Origin: Chitinophagaceae bacterium UBA2375
GTDB taxonomy: Bacteria; Bacteroidota; Bacteroidia; Chitinophagales; Chitinophagaceae
DNA: 64,000 nucleotides
Direction of reading: 5' to 3'
Assembly: GCA_002343985.1 (NCBI GenBank)
Contig: DDTB01000008.1
Location: 1 to 64,000, forward strand
Shown here: positions 50,647 through 58,337 of the stretch, piece after piece
How positions within the stretch are numbered: the stretch's first letter is position 1
How the letters are laid out: each line of letters opens with the position of its first letter
Notes under the pieces: model-generated
Told to the model about the DNA's origin: nothing
Seen by the model: the letters and a program-made list of their open reading frames with translations, nothing else
Database searches by the model: none
Program-made: the position numbers and the translations under genes

Positions 50647-52263
50647 ATGAAACAGGTGTTGATCATATTCTTATCCATTTGCTGTGCGGGATATTTCTCG
50701 CATGCGCAACTGGTAAACCATGGCGCTTCCATTACAATCATGCCCGGCGCTTTGGTTTTTGTTTCCGGCGATGTGGAGAATATAAACGGCGGCACCATCA
50801 GTAACGATGGCAGGCTTGAAGTGCAGGGAAGTTTTACCAACTCGGCCAATTATACTTCGGCCACATCAGAAGACTCATTGATATTAAGCGGAAGTGGAAA
50901 TGTACTCCTCAACGGCGGATCATCCGTATTGAATATTGTGCAGGTAAATAAATCGTCCAATACAAATACGGTTACATTAAGCGGGTCAACCACTATCGGT
51001 TCTAAACTGATTTACCAATCGGGCACATTATCAACAAACCCATCATCGGCCTTTACATTAAACGCGAATATTTCCGTGCCATTTGAATTTTCTCCCGGCA
51101 GGGAAATCATTGGCAAAGTGCAACGCACCGGATGGGCCCATGGCGCGGATGTGGTATTTCATCAACCCAATATGCGCATCGCCAGCAGCAATGGAACCGC
51201 GCCTTCGGCCATAACGGTTTCCATGTTGCCGCAATCAGCCGGCGGCGACCCATCACTCCCTGAACGTGAAGTAAAACGCGCTTACCAGATTACCCGCACG
51301 GGTGGATCTGGTTTTGAATCATCTGTAAGCTTCGCCTATTTAGATACTGAGTTAAACAACAACCTGGAACCGAACCTGGTTACCTGGCATTTATCCAACA
51401 ATGAATGGAATGGATTTTCCGGTTCCATCACCCGGGAGCCCAACGCCAATTTTGTACGCGTCTCCGGCATCAGCACGGCCGCGCTCGACAATGAATGGAA
51501 ACTGGCAGACCCGGTGTACAGCATGAATACCACTGCGATTTTACGGGGCGCCTGGAATGGTACCAACATGAACACCAATCTCCGCAATGCGGGGGTCATC
51601 CCATTAAACCAACCGTATAATACCACGCCATACAATTATGCGGGATTAGAATCAGTAGCCAGCATACCTGCCAATGTGGTTGACTGGGTATTGGTGGAAT
51701 TCCGTAAACCCTTGTCTGGCTTAGCATCCGACGCGGTGTCATCCAGCATCATTGGTCGTAAAGCGGGTTTCTTGCTGAACAATGGCAACGTGGTGGAAAC
51801 GGATGGCATAACCCCTATTTCGGTCAGCTTACAAAAACAGGGAGCGGGATTCATGGTGATCCGTCACCGCAACCACCTCGCTGTGATGAGCAACAGCTTG
51901 CCGTCAAACGAAACAGGTTCATACAGCAACGATTTCAGGGTGCTGGCAAACGCGTATAAGCCTTCGGGCGCCGCGTCGGACCCATTGCTGCAACTGAATG
52001 CGGGCGGACAATATGGTATGTGGAGCGGGGATGCCAACAGGAACGGTATTGTGAATGCCACCGATATCAGCGCGATCAGGCTGGCGATTGCCGGATCGGT
52101 CAGCGGTTACCAGTTCACCGATGTGAACCTCAGCAACAGCATTAATGCCACGGATATCAGTTTAACCCGTACAAGTATCGCGGCATCCGCCAGTGGCGGC
52201 ACACCCGCGAGGGGAACGGAAACGGTGCAAACCAACCTGCCCGACCCCGTGATCACGGAATAA
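50647..52263 (+). CDS. Secreted beta-rich protein with dockerin-like C-terminal repeats
   Basis: The 538-residue product has a signal peptide (VLIIFLSICCAGYFSHAQ). Its long beta-rich region opens like a filamentous-haemagglutinin-type surface protein (NHGASITIMPGALVFVSGDV). Near residues 458-510 there are two dockerin-like calcium motifs (GDANRNGIVNATDISAIR and VNLSNSINATDISLTR). No T9SS sorting domain is seen after them. It lies 76 bp after the S74 protein gene and 32 bp before the T9SS type A gene, suggesting an operon of surface components. Confidence 0.8.
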   Translation: MKQVLIIFLSICCAGYFSHAQLVNHGASITIMPGALVFVSGDVENINGGTISNDGRLEVQGSFTNSANYTSATSEDSLILSGSGNVLLNGGSSVLNIVQVNKSSNTNTVTLSGSTTIGSKLIYQSGTLSTNPSSAFTLNANISVPFEFSPGREIIGKVQRTGWAHGADVVFHQPNMRIASSNGTAPSAITVSMLPQSAGGDPSLPEREVKRAYQITRTGGSGFESSVSFAYLDTELNNNLEPNLVTWHLSNNEWNGFSGSITREPNANFVRVSGISTAALDNEWKLADPVYSMNTTAILRGAWNGTNMNTNLRNAGVIPLNQPYNTTPYNYAGLESVASIPANVVDWVLVEFRKPLSGLASDAVSSSIIGRKAGFLLNNGNVVETDGITPISVSLQKQGAGFMVIRHRNHLAVMSNSLPSNETGSYSNDFRVLANAYKPSGAASDPLLQLNAGGQYGMWSGDANRNGIVNATDISAIRLAIAGSVSGYQFTDVNLSNSINATDISLTRTSIAASASGGTPARGTETVQTNLPDPVITE

Positions 52264-52295
52264 CCAAGTATAACAGGCACGTATAAACGAAGTTT

Positions 52296-53489
52296 ATGAG
52301 ACAGTATCTGAATAATTTTCAAAAGCCGTTTTTTTTACTGCTGTTGTTTGCAACCGTCATGGTTCCTGCACAGGCACAGGTATGCGAGTGGCGGCTGGCC
52401 AATATGAGTTTTATCAATGTAGACCCTGATGGCGCGGGCCCCGCAACAGGACAGGTAAATTTTACATTGCAGATACGGACCACATCGGGAACGATTGCGA
52501 ATGTCAATTCCATTTCCACAGGGTACAGTTACCAGTCTGCCCTGGCGATGGTCCCCACCACACCCGGCTGCGCAACGGTATCGAACCCGGCCAATATTGT
52601 TTTGTCTACCACATTTTCATCAGCGGGATTTTCCTTTTTCGCAAACCAGTGCAATGTGTTCACGCAAAGCGGCGGCCCAGAAACCTTTGACCGCAGGGCA
52701 TCGGGAGTATTGGATGGCGGCATCATCAACCTTACAGACAGTTGGGTGGATGTATTTACCGTGACTTTGTGGACGCTTGGGGGAACTTACCCACAGGGTG
52801 GCTACGCGATGATCAATTCGGGCGCTGGCGGTTCCCCAGCGGAGTTTACAACCTATGCCGTAGCGGACGACCAGGCAAATGAATATGTAGTGAATACATT
52901 AACCTACGATCCTGCGCTCCCGCTTGGAGCTACGGTGGTGCCTGTAAGTTTCAGCGGGTTCACGGCAAACTGTTCCGCTCAGGGCATCAGGCTTCAATGG
53001 TCAACTGCATCTGAAAGCAGGTCTGGTTATTTTGAGATACAGCGCAGCTATGATGGCCGGAGCCGTTGGGAAGCCATTGGCAGCAGGCCGGCAGCCGGAC
53101 AATCGGGATCCCTGATCCAATACGAATGGATGGCACCATACGAGGCAAGGGCTTATTACCGCATCCGCCAGGTTGACCAGGATGGCCGCGAACAATTCAG
53201 CGATACCAGGGAAAAAAGCTGTTCGGAAACGGTGGCTGAAGTTCAGTTGTACCCGAACCCCGCCGACCAGGAATTATATATTCGATTGCTGGTGGGCAAG
53301 CCGGTGCGCACCAACCTGCACATCGTCAATGCACAGGGACAAATTGTTCGCCGCGTCAGCGCCACATTAGCCACCGGCAACCAGCAAATCAGGATAGATG
53401 TGTCGGATTTACCTGCGGGCCGCTACCATATTGTATCAACAGATCCGTCATTGCCAGTAAAGCAGGCTTTTGTGGTCGTGCATCCATAA
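52296..53489 (+). CDS. Secreted protein with T9SS type A sorting domain
   Basis: The 397-residue product has a signal peptide ending VMVPAQAQ. An N-terminal beta-sandwich of about 200 residues is followed by an FN3-like module (LQWSTASESRSGYFEIQRSYDG). The type A sorting domain covers the last 80 residues (VQLYPNPADQELYIRLLV to LPVKQAFVVVHP). It should be secreted by T9SS. It ends the three-gene surface cluster, with a terminator behind it. No enzyme motif is visible. Confidence 0.88.
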   Translation: MRQYLNNFQKPFFLLLLFATVMVPAQAQVCEWRLANMSFINVDPDGAGPATGQVNFTLQIRTTSGTIANVNSISTGYSYQSALAMVPTTPGCATVSNPANIVLSTTFSSAGFSFFANQCNVFTQSGGPETFDRRASGVLDGGIINLTDSWVDVFTVTLWTLGGTYPQGGYAMINSGAGGSPAEFTTYAVADDQANEYVVNTLTYDPALPLGATVVPVSFSGFTANCSAQGIRLQWSTASESRSGYFEIQRSYDGRSRWEAIGSRPAAGQSGSLIQYEWMAPYEARAYYRIRQVDQDGREQFSDTREKSCSETVAEVQLYPNPADQELYIRLLVGKPVRTNLHIVNAQGQIVRRVSATLATGNQQIRIDVSDLPAGRYHIVSTDPSLPVKQAFVVVHP

Positions 53490-53509
53490 CAAAGCTTTAT
53501 ATCATCATA

Positions 53510-53540
53510 AGCCGGCGCAAACCATGTGGCCGGCTTTTTT
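53510..53540 (+). terminator. Terminator of the surface-protein cluster
   Basis: Stem GCCGGC/GCCGGC with an extended loop is followed by six T, 20 bp after the stop codon. Confidence 0.8.
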
Positions 53541-53555
53541 GTTTAATTTTGCAAG

Positions 53556-54074
53556 ATGGAAGAGGTATTTGTCAATAAGGTAGCAGAGAGCGGGATCATC
53601 ACCCTGAACCTGGAAGATTATCATCCGAAGGATGAGCCGGTGGTTTTTGATTTGAAGGATTACCTGTTTATGGGTTTGATTTTGAAGGAAAAGGATTTCA
53701 GGGAGTCCTTAAAGCAGCTTGACCTGCAGCCTTATGAGGGAAAACTGGTGGCCATCACTTGTTCGGCTGATGCTATTATTCCGATATGGGCATATATGCT
53801 GGTGTCGAGCCTGTTGCAGCCCGTAGCAAAGAAGCTGGTTTTTGGAAACAGTGAGGAAGCGGTCAGGCAGGCATGGATGGAGAATATCCGAGGAATAGAT
53901 ATTGCAGCATTAGAGGATAAGCGCGTGGTACTGAAAGGTTGCGGCGAAACACCGATACCGGAGCAGGCTTATATGGAAGCCACCATAAAACTCAGGCCGG
54001 TGGTGAAAAGCATCATGTATGGTGAGCCATGCAGCACGGTGCCTGTGTACAAGAAAAAAGCCGACAAGGTTTAG
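53556..54074 (+). CDS. DUF2480 family protein
   Basis: This 172-residue cytoplasmic protein belongs to DUF2480, a family I know only from Bacteroidota. Typical segments are VNKVAESGIITLNLEDYHP, the conserved FDLKDYLFMGLILKEKDFR, and DAIIPIWAYMLVSS. GEPCSTVPVYKK is at the C-terminus. Function is unknown. It converges with corA with a 4-bp overlap of the stop codons. Confidence 0.88.
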   Translation: MEEVFVNKVAESGIITLNLEDYHPKDEPVVFDLKDYLFMGLILKEKDFRESLKQLDLQPYEGKLVAITCSADAIIPIWAYMLVSSLLQPVAKKLVFGNSEEAVRQAWMENIRGIDIAALEDKRVVLKGCGETPIPEQAYMEATIKLRPVVKSIMYGEPCSTVPVYKKKADKV

Positions 54075-55204
54075 AACCAGCCCCTGCGCTTAAAGATCAC
54101 AATCATCCAGATCGGAAACAGCAGCATCAACCCTACCGAAATAAAAAATCCCCATTGGTTGTGTAATAAAGGTATCCGGTCGAAGTTCATACCGAAGATG
54201 CCGCCGATAACGGTGGCAGGAGCGAGCAGGCAGGTTACAATGGCCATGACCTTCATTACTTCATTGAGTTTGAGGTTCATGTTGCTCATATAAAGGTCTT
54301 GCAGGTTCATCATCATATCGCGGTAGTTTTCCGCGAGTTCGTTCGCCTGAATGATGTGGTCGTACACATCTTTAAAATATTTCACCGTTCTTTCTTCCAC
54401 CAGTTCCGATTCTGACCGCAGGATGCCATTCAGCAATTCCCTGACGGGTCCAACGGAGCGTTTTAATACGATTAGTTCTTTGCGGAGCATATTGATGCGC
54501 GCGAGGGTCCGTTTGTTGGCGTTGCGGATGATGTCTTCTTCAAGATGTTCGATCTGGTCGGCCAGTTTTTCCATGACAATGAAGTAATGGTCTACAATCT
54601 GGTCGATCAGCGCGTAAAACAGGAAATCGGCGCCCATCTGCCGGATCTTGCTGTTATTCAATTTCAGCTTTTCGCGTAAGGGGTTAAACACATCTCGGGT
54701 GGCATCTTCCTGGAAGCTGATGACAAAATTTTTCCCAAGGATGATGCTCACCTGTTCAGACTCCACGCTGCTGTTTTGATCATTGAAATAAATCATATTG
54801 AGCAGGCAGAACATCACGTTGTTGATCTCATCCATTTTGGCCCGTTGGCCCGCGCTCAGGATATCTTCAATGATGAGCTGGTGAATGCCGTAATGCGCGC
54901 TGATTTTATCGACATCCGATTTACGGATGCCATCCATATTGATCCAGGTGATGCCCGGAGAATCCAGGTAAGGGAAACAAGCTTCCGGTGAAGCCAGTTC
55001 TTTTGACTCGTAATGTGCCGGGCTGTAATCAATCAGGAAAATTGAAGATTGTTCGGGCTCTTTGCGTTTATTCGTAACCGTTGGGTTTATGTGCAGCACT
55101 TTTTTTGTGCGCAGCAGTTCCAGAGGGTTCAGGATATAGTCAAGGTAGTTTTTTCGGCTCATGCCTTCCGGTTGTAAATGATGGTAAATATAAAGAGGAT
55201 TCAC
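54071..55204 (-). CDS. corA: CorA-type magnesium/cobalt transporter
   Basis: CorA forms a pentameric Mg2+ channel in the inner membrane. The protein has a large N-terminal cytoplasmic domain, a long stalk helix, and two membrane helices at the C-terminus. The signature GMNF lies in IGGIFGMNFDRIPLL, and a basic C-terminal tail (FKRRGWF) follows. The start is either 55204 (377 residues) or the ATG at 55162 (MSRKNYLDYIL). An upstream terminator separates it from the preceding membrane-protein gene. Confidence 0.94.
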   Translation of the reverse strand: MNPLYIYHHLQPEGMSRKNYLDYILNPLELLRTKKVLHINPTVTNKRKEPEQSSIFLIDYSPAHYESKELASPEACFPYLDSPGITWINMDGIRKSDVDKISAHYGIHQLIIEDILSAGQRAKMDEINNVMFCLLNMIYFNDQNSSVESEQVSIILGKNFVISFQEDATRDVFNPLREKLKLNNSKIRQMGADFLFYALIDQIVDHYFIVMEKLADQIEHLEEDIIRNANKRTLARINMLRKELIVLKRSVGPVRELLNGILRSESELVEERTVKYFKDVYDHIIQANELAENYRDMMMNLQDLYMSNMNLKLNEVMKVMAIVTCLLAPATVIGGIFGMNFDRIPLLHNQWGFFISVGLMLLFPIWMIVIFKRRGWF

Positions 55205-55235
55205 TCAAAAGCAGACCTACAGAAAGGGGCTAAAA

Positions 55236-55264
55236 CAAAAAACCCGCCCGTATAACCGGGCGGG
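55236..55264 (-). terminator. Terminator between the membrane-protein gene and corA
   Basis: Minus-strand stem CCCGCCCG/CGGGCGGG with a 6-base loop is followed by seven T-rich bases. It lies just after the stop of the gene at 55284-55826. Confidence 0.85.
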
Positions 55265-55283
55265 CAAAAGAAATACTGATCCA

Positions 55284-55826
55284 TCAACTGTTTGTGTTTT
55301 CTCCGTTACTGGGAGGCGGGGCCGGCGTATAGTATTCCTTATCTTTTACTTTGCCCATCGCAACCAACATCAAGTACAGCGAGGCAATCAGGGTTATATA
55401 TGCACCGATGGCCAGTACATCAAAGAGCCCGGGCGCCATGGAGCTCATGCTTCGCATGGATTGTGAAAACATATCATTTCCCGAAGGGATATCGGGTTTC
55501 ATTTTGAAGTACATCAGCACCATGCCAAGGATCATGACAATTGCGGGAATGAAATGCGCGGGTTTATAGTATTTATCAAACTTTTTATTTCCCGTTATAT
55601 TCTGATACAGGATCAGCGCGCCGGAAGCGGGCACTACAATGATGAGGATCATCAGGATCCTGTCGAACCCACTGATAAACATCGAGAGCATTCCCGGAGA
55701 AATCCCGGTAGTGCTGATGGAAAATCCAGACATGGATTGGCCGGGGGAACTGAACCAGGGAAAAAGATACGCGAGAATCAATAATGCGGCGGCAATATTC
55801 ACCCCGGTGAATTTTACATTTTTCAT
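55284..55826 (-). CDS. Four-helix membrane protein of unknown function
   Basis: The 180-residue product has four hydrophobic segments (about 8-26, 53-73, 91-107 and 132-155) and short polar tails; the C-terminus is Pro/Asn-rich (PAPPPSNGENTNS). No family is recognised. It forms a single-gene unit bounded by a terminator. Confidence 0.7.
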   Translation of the reverse strand: MKNVKFTGVNIAAALLILAYLFPWFSSPGQSMSGFSISTTGISPGMLSMFISGFDRILMILIIVVPASGALILYQNITGNKKFDKYYKPAHFIPAIVMILGMVLMYFKMKPDIPSGNDMFSQSMRSMSSMAPGLFDVLAIGAYITLIASLYLMLVAMGKVKDKEYYTPAPPPSNGENTNS

Positions 55827-56037
55827 GTTTGATTGTTTTGGTTTACCCTACTCGTCAGGCTTTTCGGAATCGCCCCTGTTATATACAGGATAGAAGCGTG
55901 AAGGGATTTTTACAGGAAAGCGGGGAGGTGAATTTGCAGGTTCCGGACAAGGTACGATTATTCAATAATATGGAAATGCATTAGTTCTATTTTATGGGGA
56001 AGGCTATTTAGGCCCCAATTTGATATGGGCGAATCAT
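55827..56037. other. Intergenic gap, nothing recognised
   Basis: The stretch upstream of the four-helix protein gene and downstream of asnS should hold the former's promoter. No element is clear beyond the asnS terminator at its right end. Confidence 0.4.
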
Positions 56038-56070
56038 AAAAAACCCCGGTTTATATTTTATAAACCGGGG
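56038..56070 (-). terminator. Terminator of asnS
   Basis: A 12-bp perfect stem (CCCCGGTTTATA with TATAAACCGGGG) is followed on the minus strand by six T, 28 bp after the asnS stop codon. Confidence 0.9.
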
Positions 56071-56097
56071 TAAATGATATGGAATCGAGGAATAAAA

Positions 56098-57543
56098 TTA
56101 AAACGCCGCGCTCTTCGGATACCTTGGGAATGCGATGACATCGCGGATATTGCCCATGCCAGTAACAAACTGCACCATGCGTTCAAAGCCAAGCCCGAAG
56201 CCGGCGTGCGGGCAGGCGCCGTAGCGGCGGGTATCGAGGTACCAGTCGAGTTCTTCCGCGGGGATGTGCATTTCATGCATGCGCTGTACCAGTTTATCGT
56301 ATCGTTCCTCCCTTTGTGAGCCGCCCACGATTTCACCGATGCCCGGTGCCAGGATGTCCATGGCGGCAACGGTTTTACCGTCATCGTTCTGGCGCATGTA
56401 AAAGGCTTTGATTTCTTTTGGATAGTTGGTGAGGATGACCGGTTTTTTGAAATGCTTTTCCACCAGGTAGCGTTCGTGTTCGCTTTGGAGGTCGGCGCCC
56501 CAGCCCTCGATGAGGTATTGAAATTTTTTCTTTTTGTTGTGGCTGCTCTCGCGTAGGATATCAATGGCTTCGGTATAGGTCAGTCGCTGGAATTCGTTGT
56601 TCAAAACAAATTCCAGTTTTTCGATCAGGCCCATATCGCCGCGTTCGGTCTGTGGTTTTTGTTTTTCTTCATCGGCTAAACGTTGCGCGAGGAACTCAAG
56701 GTCTTCGCGGTTGTTCTCCATCACAAACGCGATCAGGTATTTGATGAAGGCTTCGGCCAGGTTCATATTGTCTTCCAGGTCGTAAAAAGCCATTTCGGGT
56801 TCAATCATCCAGAATTCCGCCAGGTGCCGGGTGGTGTTGCTGTTTTCGGCGCGGAATGTTGGGCCAAATGTGTAGATATCGCTGAATGCCATGGCGGCGA
56901 GTTCCCCTTCGAGTTGTCCGCTCACCGTGAGGTTAGTGCTCCTGCCAAAAAAGTCTTCTTTAAAGTTGATGCTGCCATCTTCGTTTCTCGGGGCGGAGCC
57001 ATCGAGCGGCAGGGTGGTTACCCTGAACATTTCACCGGCGCCCTCGGCATCGCTGGCCGTGATGATGGGCGTATGCATGTACACGAAACCGCGATCGTGG
57101 AAAAATTTATGCACGGCAAAAGCCAGCGCGTGTCGTACGCGGAAAACCGCGCCGAAAGTATTGGTGCGGAAGCGGAGGTGTGCGATATCGCGCAGGTATT
57201 CGAGGCTGGGCCTGTTTTTCAATTGCAGCGGGTAGGCTTCACCGTCACAATCGCCAAAAATTTCCAGTGATCTGAGTTCGAGGTCAATTTTTTGACCTTT
57301 GCCCAGTGAAGGCACAATATTACCGGTGGCTTTGATGCAGGCGCCGGTAGTGATGCGTTTGAGGGTGGCTTCATCCAGGAGCCCCAGGGGCGCCACAATC
57401 TGGATATTGCTGTTGGTGCTGCCATCATTCAGGGCGATGAACTGGTTATTCCTGAAACTGCGCACCCATCCCATGACGGTGCAGGTGTAATTGGTTTTAT
57501 CAGACGAAAGAATATCCTTGATCCTGGTGCGGTTATTCAGCAT
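56098..57543 (-). CDS. asnS: Asparagine-tRNA ligase
   Basis: This class II synthetase charges tRNA-Asn. From the ATG at 57543 the product has about 481 residues (seven more if the ATG at 57564 is used). An N-terminal OB anticodon-binding domain (TCTVMGWVRSFRNNQFIALNDGS) is followed by the catalytic domain with motif 2 FRAENSNTTRHLAEFWMIEPE and motif 3 GFGLGFERMVQFVTG. Its presence means Asn-tRNA is made directly and not only through amidation. Confidence 0.96.
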   Translation of the reverse strand: MLNNRTRIKDILSSDKTNYTCTVMGWVRSFRNNQFIALNDGSTNSNIQIVAPLGLLDEATLKRITTGACIKATGNIVPSLGKGQKIDLELRSLEIFGDCDGEAYPLQLKNRPSLEYLRDIAHLRFRTNTFGAVFRVRHALAFAVHKFFHDRGFVYMHTPIITASDAEGAGEMFRVTTLPLDGSAPRNEDGSINFKEDFFGRSTNLTVSGQLEGELAAMAFSDIYTFGPTFRAENSNTTRHLAEFWMIEPEMAFYDLEDNMNLAEAFIKYLIAFVMENNREDLEFLAQRLADEEKQKPQTERGDMGLIEKLEFVLNNEFQRLTYTEAIDILRESSHNKKKKFQYLIEGWGADLQSEHERYLVEKHFKKPVILTNYPKEIKAFYMRQNDDGKTVAAMDILAPGIGEIVGGSQREERYDKLVQRMHEMHIPAEELDWYLDTRRYGACPHAGFGLGFERMVQFVTGMGNIRDVIAFPRYPKSAAF

Positions 57544-57653
57544 ACGAGCGGTTTTAAGCCGCAAAGATAGGCAAGGAAGGGGTTATGGGGTAACATAAGA
57601 TGCTGTTGGGGTTTTGGGTGGGGTAAGTGGAGGCGATTGGCACCGGAATAAAA

Positions 57654-57685
57654 AAAGCCATGTCTCTTTTGGTAACATGGCTTTT
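57654..57685. terminator. Bidirectional hairpin after the 147-residue lipoprotein gene
   Basis: Stem AAAAGCCATG/CATGGCTTTT has A- and T-runs on either side. It can terminate the minus-strand lipoprotein gene ending at 57716. Confidence 0.7.
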
Positions 57686-57715
57686 CTGCATTCTTAGATC
57701 GTAAAACTATACGTA

Positions 57716-58159
57716 CTAATTCTTCTCAAACGTCAGGTAATCGGTGCCGCTGCCGCCGCCGCTGACATCTTCGAGTTTGATGCGCGTGTCGGTGCGTTCG
57801 GTAACATGCCAGTCATCGCTTAATTCCGCAAATGCGGCCGGGGTTGAGAATGCAAGGATCAGCTTCACCTGCGAATCATCCAGTCCGGTAACCCATGTAC
57901 CCGTTACGGTGCTGGAGCCATTCACCGCGGTAAGCACGTTGCCGCTGCCAAACGTGAAGGCATAGCCGCTGTAATTGCTGGTTTCCTCGTGGTCGGTATC
58001 CCAATAATATGTAATCCGCCAGGTACCTGAACTGAGTGTATTGCTCACGGTGGTAGGCGTAGGGTTGTTAGTATTATTGTTGTTGTCGTTGTTATCGTTG
58101 CTGCAGGCGCTCAGGAAAAAGAGGCTGAAGGCAAGTGAAACGGAAAGGAGTTTTTTCAT
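57716..58159 (-). CDS. Small lipoprotein with Asn-rich linker
   Basis: The 147-residue product starts MKKLLSVSLAFSLFFLSAC, with lipid attachment expected at C19. A low-complexity linker (about 21-33, mostly N and D) follows, then a compact beta-sheet domain (GTWRITYYWDTDHE, VTGTWVTGLDD, LTFEKN) resembling lipocalin-like lipoproteins of Bacteroidota. No close family is recognised. It is monocistronic. Confidence 0.78.
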   Translation of the reverse strand: MKKLLSVSLAFSLFFLSACSNDNNDNNNNTNNPTPTTVSNTLSSGTWRITYYWDTDHEETSNYSGYAFTFGSGNVLTAVNGSSTVTGTWVTGLDDSQVKLILAFSTPAAFAELSDDWHVTERTDTRIKLEDVSGGGSGTDYLTFEKN

Positions 58160-58230
58160 GGTGTTTTTTTAGCAATGAATAAATGATGATGATGTAAATA
58201 TATACATAACAAAAGGCGTACCGGACTTTA

Positions 58231-58262
58231 AACCCTGTCGGGGTTATAACCCCGACAGGGTT
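58231..58262. repeat. 32-bp perfect palindrome
   Basis: AACCCTGTCGGGGTTA at 58231-58246 is followed by its exact reverse complement. There is no T-run next to it, so it is not an obvious terminator. It resembles a repetitive extragenic palindrome. Confidence 0.8.
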
Positions 58263-58273
58263 GTTCCCGATAA

Positions 58274-58302
58274 TAAAAAAAGGAACCCTGAAAAAAGTTC
58301 CC
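58274..58302 (-). terminator. Terminator of katG
   Basis: Minus-strand stem GGAAC/GTTCC has a T-rich loop and is followed by seven T, 35 bp after the katG stop codon. Confidence 0.65.
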
Positions 58303-58337
58303 GTATTGGTTTAACATGAAAATCTACTCAGGTTTTA

